Of a stretch of DNA of 38,953 nt, positions 25,342-33,357 are shown piece after piece. The notes beneath the pieces were generated by a model, which saw only the letters and a list, made by a program, of their open reading frames with translations, was not told the DNA's origin and searched no databases. The stretch spans positions 1 to 38,953 of the forward strand of contig CAKZHZ010000043.1 of the NCBI GenBank assembly GCA_936928855.1, given 5' to 3'. Numbering within the stretch: the first letter of the stretch is position 1; every line of letters begins with the position of its first letter. Source of the stretch: an uncultured Polycyclovorans sp. (lineage in GTDB: Bacteria > Pseudomonadota > Gammaproteobacteria > Nevskiales > Nevskiaceae). The translations under genes were made by a program, and so were the position numbers.

Positions 25342-26232
25342 ATGCGCCCCCGCCCCTGTGGACCGACCGTCGTGCAACGCAAGCGCCACTTCACCCTTTC
25401 CTTCTCCTGCCCGGACGGGGTGGGCATCGTCGCCACCGTCACCGGCTTCTTCCGCGATCACGGTGGCTGGATCCTCCGCTCCAGTCAGCACGCCGATGAG
25501 GACAGCCAGCGGTACTTCATGCGGATGGAAGTGCTGGCCGAGTCCCTGCCCTTCCACCTCAGCGAGCTCCGCAAGCGCTTCGCTCCGATCGCCGAGCAGT
25601 TCCGCATGGACTGGCGCATGCACGACAGCGCGGTGAAAAAACGGGTGGTGTTGCTGGTGTCCCGTCAGGAACACTGCCTCTACGATCTGCTGGAGCGGTG
25701 GCGCAGCAAGGAACTGGACATCGAGATTCCCTGCGTGATCTCCAACCATCAGACCTCACGGGGTCTGGTTGAGTGGCATGGCATCCCGTATCACTACGTA
25801 CCGGTCAACAGCGACAACCGCGACGATGCCTTCGCCGAGGTTGAGCGTCTGTTCCTCGAAAGCGGTGGCGATACCATGGTGCTGGCGCGCTACATGCAGA
25901 TCCTGCCGCCCGAACTCTGCGCTCGGTATCCGGGGCGCATCCTCAATATCCACCACAGCTTCCTGCCCAGCTTCGTCGGCGCCCGCCCCTATGAACAGGC
26001 CTACAACCGGGGCGTGAAACACATCGGCGCAACCTGTCACTACGTCACCGAAGACCTCGACCAGGGCCCGATCATCGAGCAGGACGTCAACCGTATCGGC
26101 CACGACAATGCCGTCAGCGATCTGGTTCGCCTGGGCAAGGACATCGAGAAGGCCGTTCTGGCGCGCGGACTGCGGTATCACCTCGAGGACCGGGTGCTGA
26201 TCAACGGCCAACGCACCGTGGTGTTTCGCTAG
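25342..26232 (+). CDS. purU: Formyltetrahydrofolate deformylase
   Basis: Hydrolyses 10-formyl-tetrahydrofolate to formate and tetrahydrofolate, balancing one-carbon pools and feeding formate to purine synthesis. The 296-residue protein has an N-terminal ACT domain (SCPDGVGIVATVTGFFRDHGGWI) and a C-terminal formyltransferase-fold domain. The latter has the catalytic NIHHSFLPSFVGARPYEQAYNRGVK and GATCHYVTEDLDQGPIIEQD. The ATG at 25342 is preceded by GAAGGA; the open frame upstream overlaps the antisense gene. Its 3' end overlaps the convergent flavoprotein gene by 32 bases. The ACT domain suggests control by an amino acid (methionine and glycine in E. coli). Confidence 0.95.
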   Translation: MRPRPCGPTVVQRKRHFTLSFSCPDGVGIVATVTGFFRDHGGWILRSSQHADEDSQRYFMRMEVLAESLPFHLSELRKRFAPIAEQFRMDWRMHDSAVKKRVVLLVSRQEHCLYDLLERWRSKELDIEIPCVISNHQTSRGLVEWHGIPYHYVPVNSDNRDDAFAEVERLFLESGGDTMVLARYMQILPPELCARYPGRILNIHHSFLPSFVGARPYEQAYNRGVKHIGATCHYVTEDLDQGPIIEQDVNRIGHDNAVSDLVRLGKDIEKAVLARGLRYHLEDRVLINGQRTVVFR

Positions 26233-27586
26233 GAGCCACCCCTGCGGCCACCGCCAGCAGCGCGTCCAGGCGGACCACCTTGTTGCGCGGCTGCCGCCCC
26301 TGACCGCGCCGGCGCTCGTGACGGTCGATGGCCTGCCAGCCGGCATAGTCCACCACCTGCGGCTGGCGAGCGGCCAGCAGGCGTTCAAGATCCACCTCGT
26401 CCCCGACCGGCGGGGCCAGACGGCCGGCGTCAGCATCGGCCAGCAGCGCCGAAACGGTTTCGCCGGCACAGGCCTTGTTGCTGCCGATGACCCCGCGCGG
26501 TCCGCGTTTGATCCAGCCAACGACGTACACACCCGGCAGATCAGGACCGTCGGCCGTGGCCTGCACCCGCCCGCCGCGGTTGGGGATCACGCCCCGCCCG
26601 GCATCGAAGGGCAGCCCGGCGAGCGGCGTGCCGCGGTAACCGGTGGCATGGACCAGCAGGCCCGCCGACAGCCGCTCCTCCCCGGCCGTTGGCACTGCCG
26701 TCATGCGGCCATCCGCCGCGACCAGGAGCCGATTGCGCACCAGCCGGACGGCCTCCAGTCGGTCGTGACCGAGCGCCGCGACCGGCGACCGCAGGAAACG
26801 CAGGGCCAGACAGCGGGGCGCCGCCGACGGGGCAGCGTCGGCGTAGCGCGTCAGCGTCGACCGTCGCAGCCCGGCGCCATAGTCCGCCGACGGCCACGTC
26901 GCCGCGGTCAGCGCGGATCGCTCCACATCGACACGGACATCCTTCAGGGCGCCCAGCGCGAGCAGTTCGGGGTGGGTGAAGGCCGCTTCCGCCGGGCCAC
27001 GACGCCCCAGCACCACCACCTCGCGGACGCGGGACCGCGCCAGCGCGGCGCGGGCGTGGTCGGCCATGTCGGACGCCGCCAGGGTGTCGCGGTCGGCCAG
27101 CAGCAGGCGCGCCACATCCAGCGCCACATTGCCATTGCCGATCACCACCGCGCGCTCGCAGTCGAGGTCGGGATCGAGGTCGGCGTGGTCCGGGTGGCCG
27201 TTGTACCAGCCGACGAAGGCGCTGGCAGCGTGGCAGCCCGGAAGATCGGCACCGGGGATCGCCAACGGGCGGCTGTCGGCGGCGCCGGTGGCATAGATCA
27301 CGGCATGGTGATGTCGACACAGATCGGTGTGCGTCAGGTGGGTGCCGATCTCGACGTTGCCGAAAAAGCGGAAACGCCCGTTGCGCCGCGCCTGCCGTGC
27401 GTAGACCTCGATCATGCCGCGACGTTCGGCATGGTCCGGCGCCACGCCGGCACGGGCCAGGCCGCCCAGCGTCGGCAGGCGGTCGAACAGGTTGACCGAG
27501 ACCTCGGGCCGATTCGTGCGTGCCAGCTCGGCAGCGGCATACAGGGCGGCGGGTCCGCCGCCAACGATGGCGACGCGCAGCGGCAT
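26201..27586 (-). CDS. Adrenodoxin-reductase-like ferredoxin-NADP(+) reductase
   Basis: A 461-residue flavoprotein that should pass electrons between NADPH and ferredoxin. The FAD loop VAIVGGGPAALYAAAELA (residues ~5-22) is followed by FDRLPTLGGLARAGVAPDH, the NADP loop AVVIGNGNVALDVARLLLAD, RRGPAEAAFTHPEL, and the closing GVYVVGWIKRGPRGVIGSNK. This is the FprA/FprB (adrenodoxin reductase) family, not the plant type. It starts 4 bases after the ferredoxin gene, which itself overlaps the molybdopterin enzyme gene, so all three are one operon and likely one electron chain. The C-terminus is Arg-rich and overlaps purU on the other strand. Confidence 0.9.
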   Translation of the reverse strand: MPLRVAIVGGGPAALYAAAELARTNRPEVSVNLFDRLPTLGGLARAGVAPDHAERRGMIEVYARQARRNGRFRFFGNVEIGTHLTHTDLCRHHHAVIYATGAADSRPLAIPGADLPGCHAASAFVGWYNGHPDHADLDPDLDCERAVVIGNGNVALDVARLLLADRDTLAASDMADHARAALARSRVREVVVLGRRGPAEAAFTHPELLALGALKDVRVDVERSALTAATWPSADYGAGLRRSTLTRYADAAPSAAPRCLALRFLRSPVAALGHDRLEAVRLVRNRLLVAADGRMTAVPTAGEERLSAGLLVHATGYRGTPLAGLPFDAGRGVIPNRGGRVQATADGPDLPGVYVVGWIKRGPRGVIGSNKACAGETVSALLADADAGRLAPPVGDEVDLERLLAARQPQVVDYAGWQAIDRHERRRGQGRQPRNKVVRLDALLAVAAGVAPSETPRCVGR

Positions 27587-27590
27587 CGCC

Positions 27591-27866
27591 TCAGTCCCCG
27601 GCACGGGCGGGCGCCTGCCGGAAGTAGCCGGCGTTGATATCGCGATACTCGGCCCACTGCGGTGGCAGCCGGTCCAGCGGATAGATGGCATCAATGGGAC
27701 AGGCTTCGGCGCAGGCATTGCAACCGATGCACACCTCGGCATTGATGAACAGCATTTCCGCCTGCGCGAAGTCCTGCGCGCCCGGCGCCGGGCCGATGCA
27801 GCCGACCGGACAGACGGCCGTGCAGACGGCGTCGTTGATGCAGGAACCGACGATGACATAACTCAT
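27591..27866 (-). CDS. 7Fe-type (3Fe-4S/4Fe-4S) ferredoxin
   Basis: A 91-residue electron carrier. Cluster ligands are Cys9, Cys15, Cys19 and Cys23 (SCINDAVCTAVCPVGC), and Cys46, Cys49, Cys52 and Cys56 (CIGCNACAEACPID). At the position where 8Fe ferredoxins have a second Cys there is Asp12 (C-x2-D), as in 7Fe ferredoxins such as FdxA, so I predict one 3Fe-4S and one 4Fe-4S cluster. Its ATG overlaps the TGA of the molybdopterin oxidoreductase (ATGA), and the flavoprotein follows 4 bases after its stop. The role is most likely dedicated electron shuttling between those two proteins. Confidence 0.92.
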   Translation of the reverse strand: MSYVIVGSCINDAVCTAVCPVGCIGPAPGAQDFAQAEMLFINAEVCIGCNACAEACPIDAIYPLDRLPPQWAEYRDINAGYFRQAPARAGD

Positions 27867-30079
27867 GAGGCCACCCGCATCGGCTCGGCCCGGACGCCGG
27901 TTCCGGGCGTGAGGCCTGCGGTGGCCTGCACGGGCTCGATACGGACCTGGGCCATGTTCAGCAGCGGCGTCTGCGACAGCGGATCGATGCGCTGGTTGTC
28001 GACCAGCAGATTGCGGTTCACGCCCCAACTGCGCGCCTGCCCCGGTGCCCGTGTGTCGAAAACCCGCGAACCCCAGCCGTGGGGAATGGTGACGATGCCG
28101 CGACGCCCGCCCGCACTGGCGGTGACGGTGGTCTCGATCGCCCCGACCGCGGATACCACCCGCACGCGGTCACCGTCCTCCAGCTTCAGCATGCGCAGGT
28201 CCTCGACATGCATCTCCGCCTGATTGCCGCGCTGGTGCCGGAACAACTGGGTGTTGTCGTTCATCCACGAGTTCATCGACTCGCGATGCCGGCGCGAGAA
28301 CAGCAGGAAGGGATAGTCGGCATTGCCTTGCGGCGGTGGCGCGGCCAGCAGCCGCCGGCATTCGTCGACCAGCATCGGCGGCGCGCATTCGATCTTCCGG
28401 CTCGGCGTGCGCAGGGATTTCGCCAGATCGCCGTAACGCTTGCGGTCATAGACGAGGCCGTGCGGATGACGCTTGATCTCGCTCAGACGGACACGCCGGC
28501 CGGCGGTGACCATCAGCCACTCGAACCAGGCCGGCCCGAACTCGAAACGCCGCAGCCCCGGCAGGCGCGCCAGCCAGCGGCTGGCACGGACCACGCCGTT
28601 GACGCCACGGATGCCGAACAACGGGCGCTTCATCTTCAGCGCAAGGTCGACAAAGAACCGCCACTCCTCGCGCACGCCGGCCTTGGGTGCAACGGCGCGG
28701 CGTGCGTACTGGGCATAGGGCCGGTCCATGATGCTGCCGAAGGCAAGGTGCAGGCCCTCGCGTTCCAGCCAGTGGGTGCCGGGAATCAGCCAGTGGGCGT
28801 GGCGATGGCTCTCCCGCTGCACAAAGTCCACCGCCACCAGCAGCTCGAGGCTCTCGAACGCCTGGTCGAGCGCGGCGCCCTGCGGCCCGGACACCACCGG
28901 GTTGCCCGAGCACACCAGCATGGCGCGAATCTGCCCCTTGCCGGGCGTCATGATCTCGTCGGCCAGCTCGGAGATCGAATGGAAGCCGGCCACCGTCGGC
29001 AGCTTGCGCAGGCGCGTGTGGTGCTTGGACTTTGGCGCCATCATCGCCCAGGCCCGCGGCAGATCCACATAGCCCTGCTCGTAGCGCTTGCCGCCGGGCA
29101 TGTCCATGCGGTTGGTGATGATGTTGAGCACCTGGCTCAGCCATTCGCCGACCGTGCCGGTGCCGGAATGGGCAACACCGGTATGGCTGACGCAGGCCGC
29201 AGTTCGGGCCCTGGCGAATCGCTCAGCGATGTCGCGCAGCTGATCCACCGGCACGTCGCAGCGATCCGAAAGGTCCTGAAGGTCCGCCTCACGCGCCAGC
29301 GCGAACACCGTGTCCAGCCCGTTCACCGGCACCGCCTCGGGCGTGCGGTTCCAGCCTTCCTCGACGATGATCCTGATCAGCGCCAGCAGGAAGGCCCAGT
29401 CGGTGCCGGGCCGGATCTGCACATGGGTCCGCGCCTCGCGGCTGCTGACGGTGACACGCGGATCGACCACGATCAGGTCGGCGCCGCGGTCGCGGGCTTC
29501 AAGCACCCGCTTCCAGCCGTGCGGAATGATCTCGATCCAGCCAAAGCGGCTGACCGCCGGGTCCATGCCGATCAGCAGGAAGCACTCGCATTCGTCGACA
29601 TCGGTCGGCACCGACATCAGCTCGCAGCCGAACATCTCCTCCTGCACCACATGCAGGTTGTTCTGATCCAGCGAGCCCACCCAATAGCGGTTGCCGGTGC
29701 CGAGCGCGGCGAGCAGGCCGGCGTGGAGGTTGGAATCACCGAAGTTGTGCCCCAGCGGATTGCCGTGATACGAGCCCACCGCATCAGGCCCGTCACGCTC
29801 GATGATGCGGTTCAGTCGCGCCGCAATATCGGCGATGGCCTCTTCGTAGGTGGCCGGCACGTAGCGATCACCCACCCTGCGCATCGGCGTGGTGATGCGA
29901 TCGGGATGGTCGCGCAGCGCCGCCGCACTCATGCCCTTACGGCAGAAATCACTCCAGGAGAAGGGGTTCTGCCGATCCGGCTGAATGCCGATGACGTTCT
30001 CGCCGGCATCGTCGACCTCCACCTCCACACCACACAACGACACGCAGTAGTGACAGTGCGTGTAGATTTTTTTCGACAC
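27863..30079 (-). CDS. Molybdopterin (bis-MGD) oxidoreductase of unknown substrate
   Basis: A 738-residue catalytic subunit of the DMSO-reductase superfamily. The N-terminal 4Fe-4S ligands are Cys9, Cys12, Cys16 and Cys46 (CHYCVSLCGVEVEV … DFCRKGMSA). Cofactor-binding segments follow (SYHGNPLGHNFGDSN, FLLIGMDPAVSRFGW, VVDPRVTVSSREA, MLVCSGNPVVSGPQG) and a C-terminal MopB-type barrel (LFSRRHRESMNSWM, MHVEDLRMLKLEDGD). There is no Tat signal, so it is cytoplasmic. At the expected metal-ligand place (GSLDQNN) there is no Cys or Sec; rough counting against NapA puts Asp138 there. The GTG start at 30079 has AAGGAGGAG upstream. It has no membrane or small subunit but is operonic with a ferredoxin and reductase. 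Formate dehydrogenase and acetylene hydratase relatives are possible, but neither is shown. Confidence 0.88.
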   Translation of the reverse strand: MSKKIYTHCHYCVSLCGVEVEVDDAGENVIGIQPDRQNPFSWSDFCRKGMSAAALRDHPDRITTPMRRVGDRYVPATYEEAIADIAARLNRIIERDGPDAVGSYHGNPLGHNFGDSNLHAGLLAALGTGNRYWVGSLDQNNLHVVQEEMFGCELMSVPTDVDECECFLLIGMDPAVSRFGWIEIIPHGWKRVLEARDRGADLIVVDPRVTVSSREARTHVQIRPGTDWAFLLALIRIIVEEGWNRTPEAVPVNGLDTVFALAREADLQDLSDRCDVPVDQLRDIAERFARARTAACVSHTGVAHSGTGTVGEWLSQVLNIITNRMDMPGGKRYEQGYVDLPRAWAMMAPKSKHHTRLRKLPTVAGFHSISELADEIMTPGKGQIRAMLVCSGNPVVSGPQGAALDQAFESLELLVAVDFVQRESHRHAHWLIPGTHWLEREGLHLAFGSIMDRPYAQYARRAVAPKAGVREEWRFFVDLALKMKRPLFGIRGVNGVVRASRWLARLPGLRRFEFGPAWFEWLMVTAGRRVRLSEIKRHPHGLVYDRKRYGDLAKSLRTPSRKIECAPPMLVDECRRLLAAPPPQGNADYPFLLFSRRHRESMNSWMNDNTQLFRHQRGNQAEMHVEDLRMLKLEDGDRVRVVSAVGAIETTVTASAGGRRGIVTIPHGWGSRVFDTRAPGQARSWGVNRNLLVDNQRIDPLSQTPLLNMAQVRIEPVQATAGLTPGTGVRAEPMRVAS

Positions 30080-30107
30080 GTCAACGCTCCTCCTTCTTAT
30101 GCAGTCG

Positions 30108-30136
30108 GATATAGAGCAATCAACTTATTGTGTCAA
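30108..30136 (-). promoter_or_regulatory. Sigma-70 promoter of the molybdopterin/ferredoxin/reductase operon
   Basis: On the minus strand, TTGACA (30136-30131, perfect consensus), 17 bases, TATATC (30113-30108). It lies 29 bases upstream of the GTG start of the first gene. The -35 box is embedded in a palindromic operator. Confidence 0.8.
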
Positions 30137-30147
30137 TTGGACACAAT
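30127..30147. promoter_or_regulatory. Perfect 21-bp palindromic operator
   Basis: ATTGTGTC (30127-30134), 5-base centre AATTG, GACACAAT (30140-30147): perfect 8-base arms. It covers the -35 box of the redox operon promoter, so a bound dimer (TetR- or GntR-like by site shape) should block transcription. No such regulator is encoded next to it. Confidence 0.8.
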
Positions 30148-30228
30148 GTCGTTTAGGTTATCTTCAGCCGCAGCGGAGTCACGTGAAACGCCGCTGTCGC
30201 GATACCCGGAAGCGGCACTCCCTATCGC

Positions 30229-30615
30229 CTAGAAAGCCCTCACCAGGGGCTCGGCATCGTAGGGGCGACCTCGCAATGTCGCGCCGCCCTGCCCCTCTGC
30301 ATCCTCGTCCAGCTCATCCCGCAAGCGGTCCAGCAGCGCCTGCTGGGCGGCAAGCTGCTCACTCAGGCGCCGGATGTCCCGGTCAAGTTGGACGATCAAG
30401 CGCGCTGGCGCGGATGTGGTGGTGTGCCCGTAGCGCTGCCGCCAGTAGTAGTAGGTCTGACGCGAGATGTTCATCCGCTGGCAGGCCTGGGCAATCGAAC
30501 AGGTCTTGCCCTCGTCGATCTCCCTCAGAAACGCCATGATCTGCCGCGGCGTATAGCGGGACTTCACCCGCGCCTCGGCTTCTGCGACGTGACGTCCACT
30601 TGCATTACGTGCCAT
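30229..30615 (-). CDS. Orphan IS3 OrfA-like helix-turn-helix protein
   Basis: A 128-residue protein whose first half is an IS3/IS911-type transposase OrfA domain (SRYTPRQIMAFLREIDEG, then the helix-turn-helix AQACQRMNISRQTYYYWRQRYG). A leucine-zipper-like helix follows (VQLDRDIRRLSEQLAAQQALLDRLRDELDED). The tail is unlike OrfA. There is no OrfB with a DDE catalytic domain and no inverted repeats are seen, so it is either a remnant or a domesticated DNA-binding protein. The ATG at 30615 is 4 bases after the DUF2147 gene stop, with GGAG upstream, which argues that it is translated as the last gene of that operon. Confidence 0.65.
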   Translation of the reverse strand: MARNASGRHVAEAEARVKSRYTPRQIMAFLREIDEGKTCSIAQACQRMNISRQTYYYWRQRYGHTTTSAPARLIVQLDRDIRRLSEQLAAQQALLDRLRDELDEDAEGQGGATLRGRPYDAEPLVRAF

Positions 30616-30619
30616 GTGC

Positions 30620-31186
30620 CTACTCCGCCGGAGTGTCGGTGACCGCGACCTGCGGCCGACCCCAGTCCACCGCATCCGGCGATGGCAGTCGGGTCCAGGT
30701 CTGGCTGCGCCCCAACAAGGCGAAGCCGATGAAGCCCCGTACTTCCAGCGTCTGCCCGTCGCGACTCAGTTCCGCCTTGCAGGCATAGGTCTTGCCATCT
30801 TCAGGGTTGTAGATGGTCGCTCCCTTCCACTGGCGGTCACCATCCCGTTTGAAGTCGTCGATGATCTTCATGCCCTCGATCGGCCGCTTGCGCAGCACTT
30901 CCACCGGATTGAGCACGTCGGTCTTGATCTGGCCCACCAGGGCCTCGGGCACGACGTCCCCGGTTACGGACGTTTCCCCCTCGACGAAGGCCGGATGCTT
31001 CAATTTCAGAACCCGCCCGTCGAAACCGCCGTCATCCGGATAAATCTCGATGATTGCGCTCTTCAGGGGATCCTCGGTCTCCTTGAGCCAGTAACCGGCG
31101 ATGGTGGGCGAGGCCAGTACCCTCCCCGACATCAGCAGGGTCAATACCCCGAACACAACTGCGCGATACAACGTCTTGATGGTCAT
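30620..31186 (-). CDS. Exported DUF2147 protein
   Basis: A 188-residue periplasmic protein with a signal peptide (MTIKTLYRAVVFGVLTLLMSGRVLA). It carries the DUF2147 signature: IAGYWLKETEDPLKSAIIEIYPDDGGFDG, the central MKIIDDFKRDGDRQWKGATIYNPEDGKTYACK, and LEVRGFIGFALLGRSQTWTR. Family function is unknown. It probably forms a lipocalin-like beta barrel. It follows the periplasmic TPR gene by 23 bases in the same direction, at the end of the TonB/Exb operon, so it may serve an outer-membrane uptake or envelope task. Confidence 0.85.
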   Translation of the reverse strand: MTIKTLYRAVVFGVLTLLMSGRVLASPTIAGYWLKETEDPLKSAIIEIYPDDGGFDGRVLKLKHPAFVEGETSVTGDVVPEALVGQIKTDVLNPVEVLRKRPIEGMKIIDDFKRDGDRQWKGATIYNPEDGKTYACKAELSRDGQTLEVRGFIGFALLGRSQTWTRLPSPDAVDWGRPQVAVTDTPAE

Positions 31187-31209
31187 GAGCGCCTCCGTGG
31201 CGTCAACGG

Positions 31210-32487
31210 TTAGTCGTTATGGGCGAGAATTCGCCACAACCCGGCCAGTGCCGAACTGCCGTCGTCGGCCTTGAGGCTGGAGAAGATCTCCAGCGCCTCC
31301 GACTTCATTCCGGCCATGAAATAGGCATGCCCGAGGCGCAGCCGCGCCTCGTTGGGTTGCAGCAAACTGCCCTTCTCGATGCCCTGGTTCATCAGGGCGA
31401 TCCCCCGTTCGTACTCGCCATACCCCACCAGGTTGTATCCGGTGTTGACGAGTGCGTCGCCACGTTCGGCCTGGGCCGCCAGTGACGCCTCCTCCTCTGC
31501 GGTGGCTCGATCTTCGGCCACTTTGCGTTGAACCAGTTCGCGCAGTCGCTCCTGCCGCTGCGCCCCGCTATCGTCGGCCTGCCCCAGAACCCCCCGCTGG
31601 TAGCCCCCTTCGATCAGGCGCTGGGCATCACCGGGGTACCCGGCCTGCAACGCCAGCTGCACGGCTTCCATGTAATCGCTGGGCTCGAGCAAGGTTCCGG
31701 TCTGTTCACGTAGACGGTAGACGTCGAGGGTGTAGCGGTCTGAAAAGCCGCTGCGCTGCTCGGTACGGATGATCAGGTCGAGCCAGGTGTTGGGGGTGGG
31801 GTAGTAGGTCGCCATCAAACGAAGCGCCCCCAGATAGGCCTCGACATCGTCCAGCTTGGCCGCGCTGCTGGCGAGAATCTGCAGGGCTTGCTCGGTGGGC
31901 GCCTGCCTCTCGGCCAGCCGCCGCTCGATCTGCCGCCCCACCTGCTTCAGTGCCTCCTCGTAGCGCTTGTCGAGATACAAGGCCTGCGGCTCGATCTCGA
32001 GCACCTCCGCCGCCGTTCCACCGGCCTCCTGATACCGGGCGATCGTCCGCACCGCAGTGGCATAGTCGCGCGCACTGAAGGCCAGCCGAACCATGGCCGT
32101 CAGGATCGGCAGCCGCTGGTCAGGCGGCATGAAGCTCGACTTGAGGACGATGTCGAAGGCCTTGTTGGCCAGCGGCACATTGCCGGCACTGGCGGCGGCA
32201 CTGCCGCGCAGATGATTGATGATGTAGACCTCGTAGGGGGTCAACGGATCACCCGGCACCTGCTCAGCCCGGTCGATCAGGGCCAGAGCGTCGTTGAAGT
32301 CCCGCTGCTGGATCGCGCGGCGGGCATCCTTGAGATACTCACCCATGGCGGGACGCACTGCGGGGACATAGGGTGGCGGTCGGTTGCTCCCCAAGGTGTT
32401 GGCACTCGCCGTTGGCAGCCCGGCCGTCGCCGCCACCGTGAGCGCCAGTGAGATCAGTCCGCATCGCATCCATTGACTTGCGTTCAT
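31210..32487 (-). CDS. Periplasmic tetratricopeptide-repeat protein of the TonB operon
   Basis: A 425-residue exported protein with a signal peptide (residues 1-~29, ending PTASA) and helical TPR units throughout, e.g. ARRAIQQRDFNDALALIDRAEQ, MVRLAFSARDYATAVRTIARYQEAGG, ALYLDKRYEEALKQ and YGEYERGIALMNQGIEKG, ending near LGHAYFMAGMKSEALEIFSSL. The ATG at 32487 has AGGAGA at good spacing. It directly follows the second exbD. TPR proteins in such positions are known in TonB systems of Vibrio, Shewanella and xanthomonads, where they are thought to link the motor complex to TonB or to a receptor. Confidence 0.85.
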   Translation of the reverse strand: MNASQWMRCGLISLALTVAATAGLPTASANTLGSNRPPPYVPAVRPAMGEYLKDARRAIQQRDFNDALALIDRAEQVPGDPLTPYEVYIINHLRGSAAASAGNVPLANKAFDIVLKSSFMPPDQRLPILTAMVRLAFSARDYATAVRTIARYQEAGGTAAEVLEIEPQALYLDKRYEEALKQVGRQIERRLAERQAPTEQALQILASSAAKLDDVEAYLGALRLMATYYPTPNTWLDLIIRTEQRSGFSDRYTLDVYRLREQTGTLLEPSDYMEAVQLALQAGYPGDAQRLIEGGYQRGVLGQADDSGAQRQERLRELVQRKVAEDRATAEEEASLAAQAERGDALVNTGYNLVGYGEYERGIALMNQGIEKGSLLQPNEARLRLGHAYFMAGMKSEALEIFSSLKADDGSSALAGLWRILAHND

Positions 32488-32497
32488 CCCGGCTCTC

Positions 32498-32926
32498 CTA
32501 GAGATAGTCCTCACTGCCCACCACACCGATCGAGGTGATTCCCAGGCGCTGTGCCGACGCCAGCACCATGGCCACATGCCGGTATTCCACCAGACGGTTC
32601 GGACGGATATGCAGCTCCGCCTGCAGCGGGTTCTGCGCCTCACGCCACAGGCGTTGCTCGAGATCCTCGCGCGTCGCCAGCACCGCCCCGTTCCAGATCA
32701 CGGTGCCATCGAAATCCACTTCGATATTGACCACCGGCGGCGGGTCCTTGGCGGGCGGCGCATCCATTGACGGCATGTCCAGCTTCACCGCATGCGTCTG
32801 GATCGGAATGGTCACGATCAGCATGATCAGCAGCACCAGCATGACGTCGATCAACGGGGTGGTGTTGATGTCGACCAGCACATCCTCATCGGTATGGGCG
32901 GGCCCTGCCCGCATGCTCATGCCCAT
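32498..32926 (-). CDS. exbD: ExbD-family energy transducer, second copy
   Basis: A 142-residue inner-membrane protein with one N-terminal transmembrane helix (NTTPLIDVMLVLLIMLIVTIPI) bearing the proton-path Asp27, and a periplasmic domain (VNIEVDFDGTVIWNGAVL … IRPNRLVEYRHVAMVLASAQRLGI). It starts 2 bases after the first exbD stop. Tandem exbD genes after exbB occur in Xanthomonas (exbD1-exbD2), where the second copy has a separate role. It differs from the first copy in its Pro-rich stretch (MDAPPAKDPPP). Confidence 0.93.
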   Translation of the reverse strand: MGMSMRAGPAHTDEDVLVDINTTPLIDVMLVLLIMLIVTIPIQTHAVKLDMPSMDAPPAKDPPPVVNIEVDFDGTVIWNGAVLATREDLEQRLWREAQNPLQAELHIRPNRLVEYRHVAMVLASAQRLGITSIGVVGSEDYL

Positions 32927-32928
32927 GG

Positions 32929-33357
32929 TCAGTGCCTCGGCGGTGGTTCGGTGAGAAACCCCACCTTGCGGATGCCGGCACGCTGACAGGCCACCACCAC
33001 ATTGCCCACGGCGTGATACCGGACATTCATGTCGCCCCGGATATGCACCTCGGGCTGCGGTACCTGAACCGCCACCTGCTTGAGCAGCAGGAGCAACGCA
33101 TCGTTGTCCTCGACGCGCCGGTCATTCCAGTACACCGCGCCATCGCGGTCGACCGCCACCACGATGTTCTGGGGTGTGGTCTCGGTGGGAACGTTGCGCT
33201 CCTGCGGCAGCGCCAGCGGCACGGTATCGGTCACCACCGGGATGGTGATCAGAAAGATGATCAACAGCACCAGCATCACGTCGACCAGCGGCGTGGTGTT
33301 GATGACGGAGATCATCTCCTCTTCATCGTTGGCCCCGATGTTGGCCCCAAGGCTCAC
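32929..33357 (-). CDS. exbD: ExbD-family energy transducer, first copy
   Basis: A 142-residue partner of ExbB. The transmembrane helix INTTPLVDVMLVLLIIFLITIPV has the conserved Asp26, followed by the periplasmic domain IVVAVDRDGAVYWNDRRVED and EVHIRGDMNVRYHAVGNVVVACQRAG. The start is a GTG at 33357 that overlaps the exbB TGA (GTGA). The open frame continues upstream antisense-like inside exbB but is not ExbD there. With ExbB it should form the proton-driven motor that energises TonB. Confidence 0.93.
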   Translation of the reverse strand: MSLGANIGANDEEEMISVINTTPLVDVMLVLLIIFLITIPVVTDTVPLALPQERNVPTETTPQNIVVAVDRDGAVYWNDRRVEDNDALLLLLKQVAVQVPQPEVHIRGDMNVRYHAVGNVVVACQRAGIRKVGFLTEPPPRH

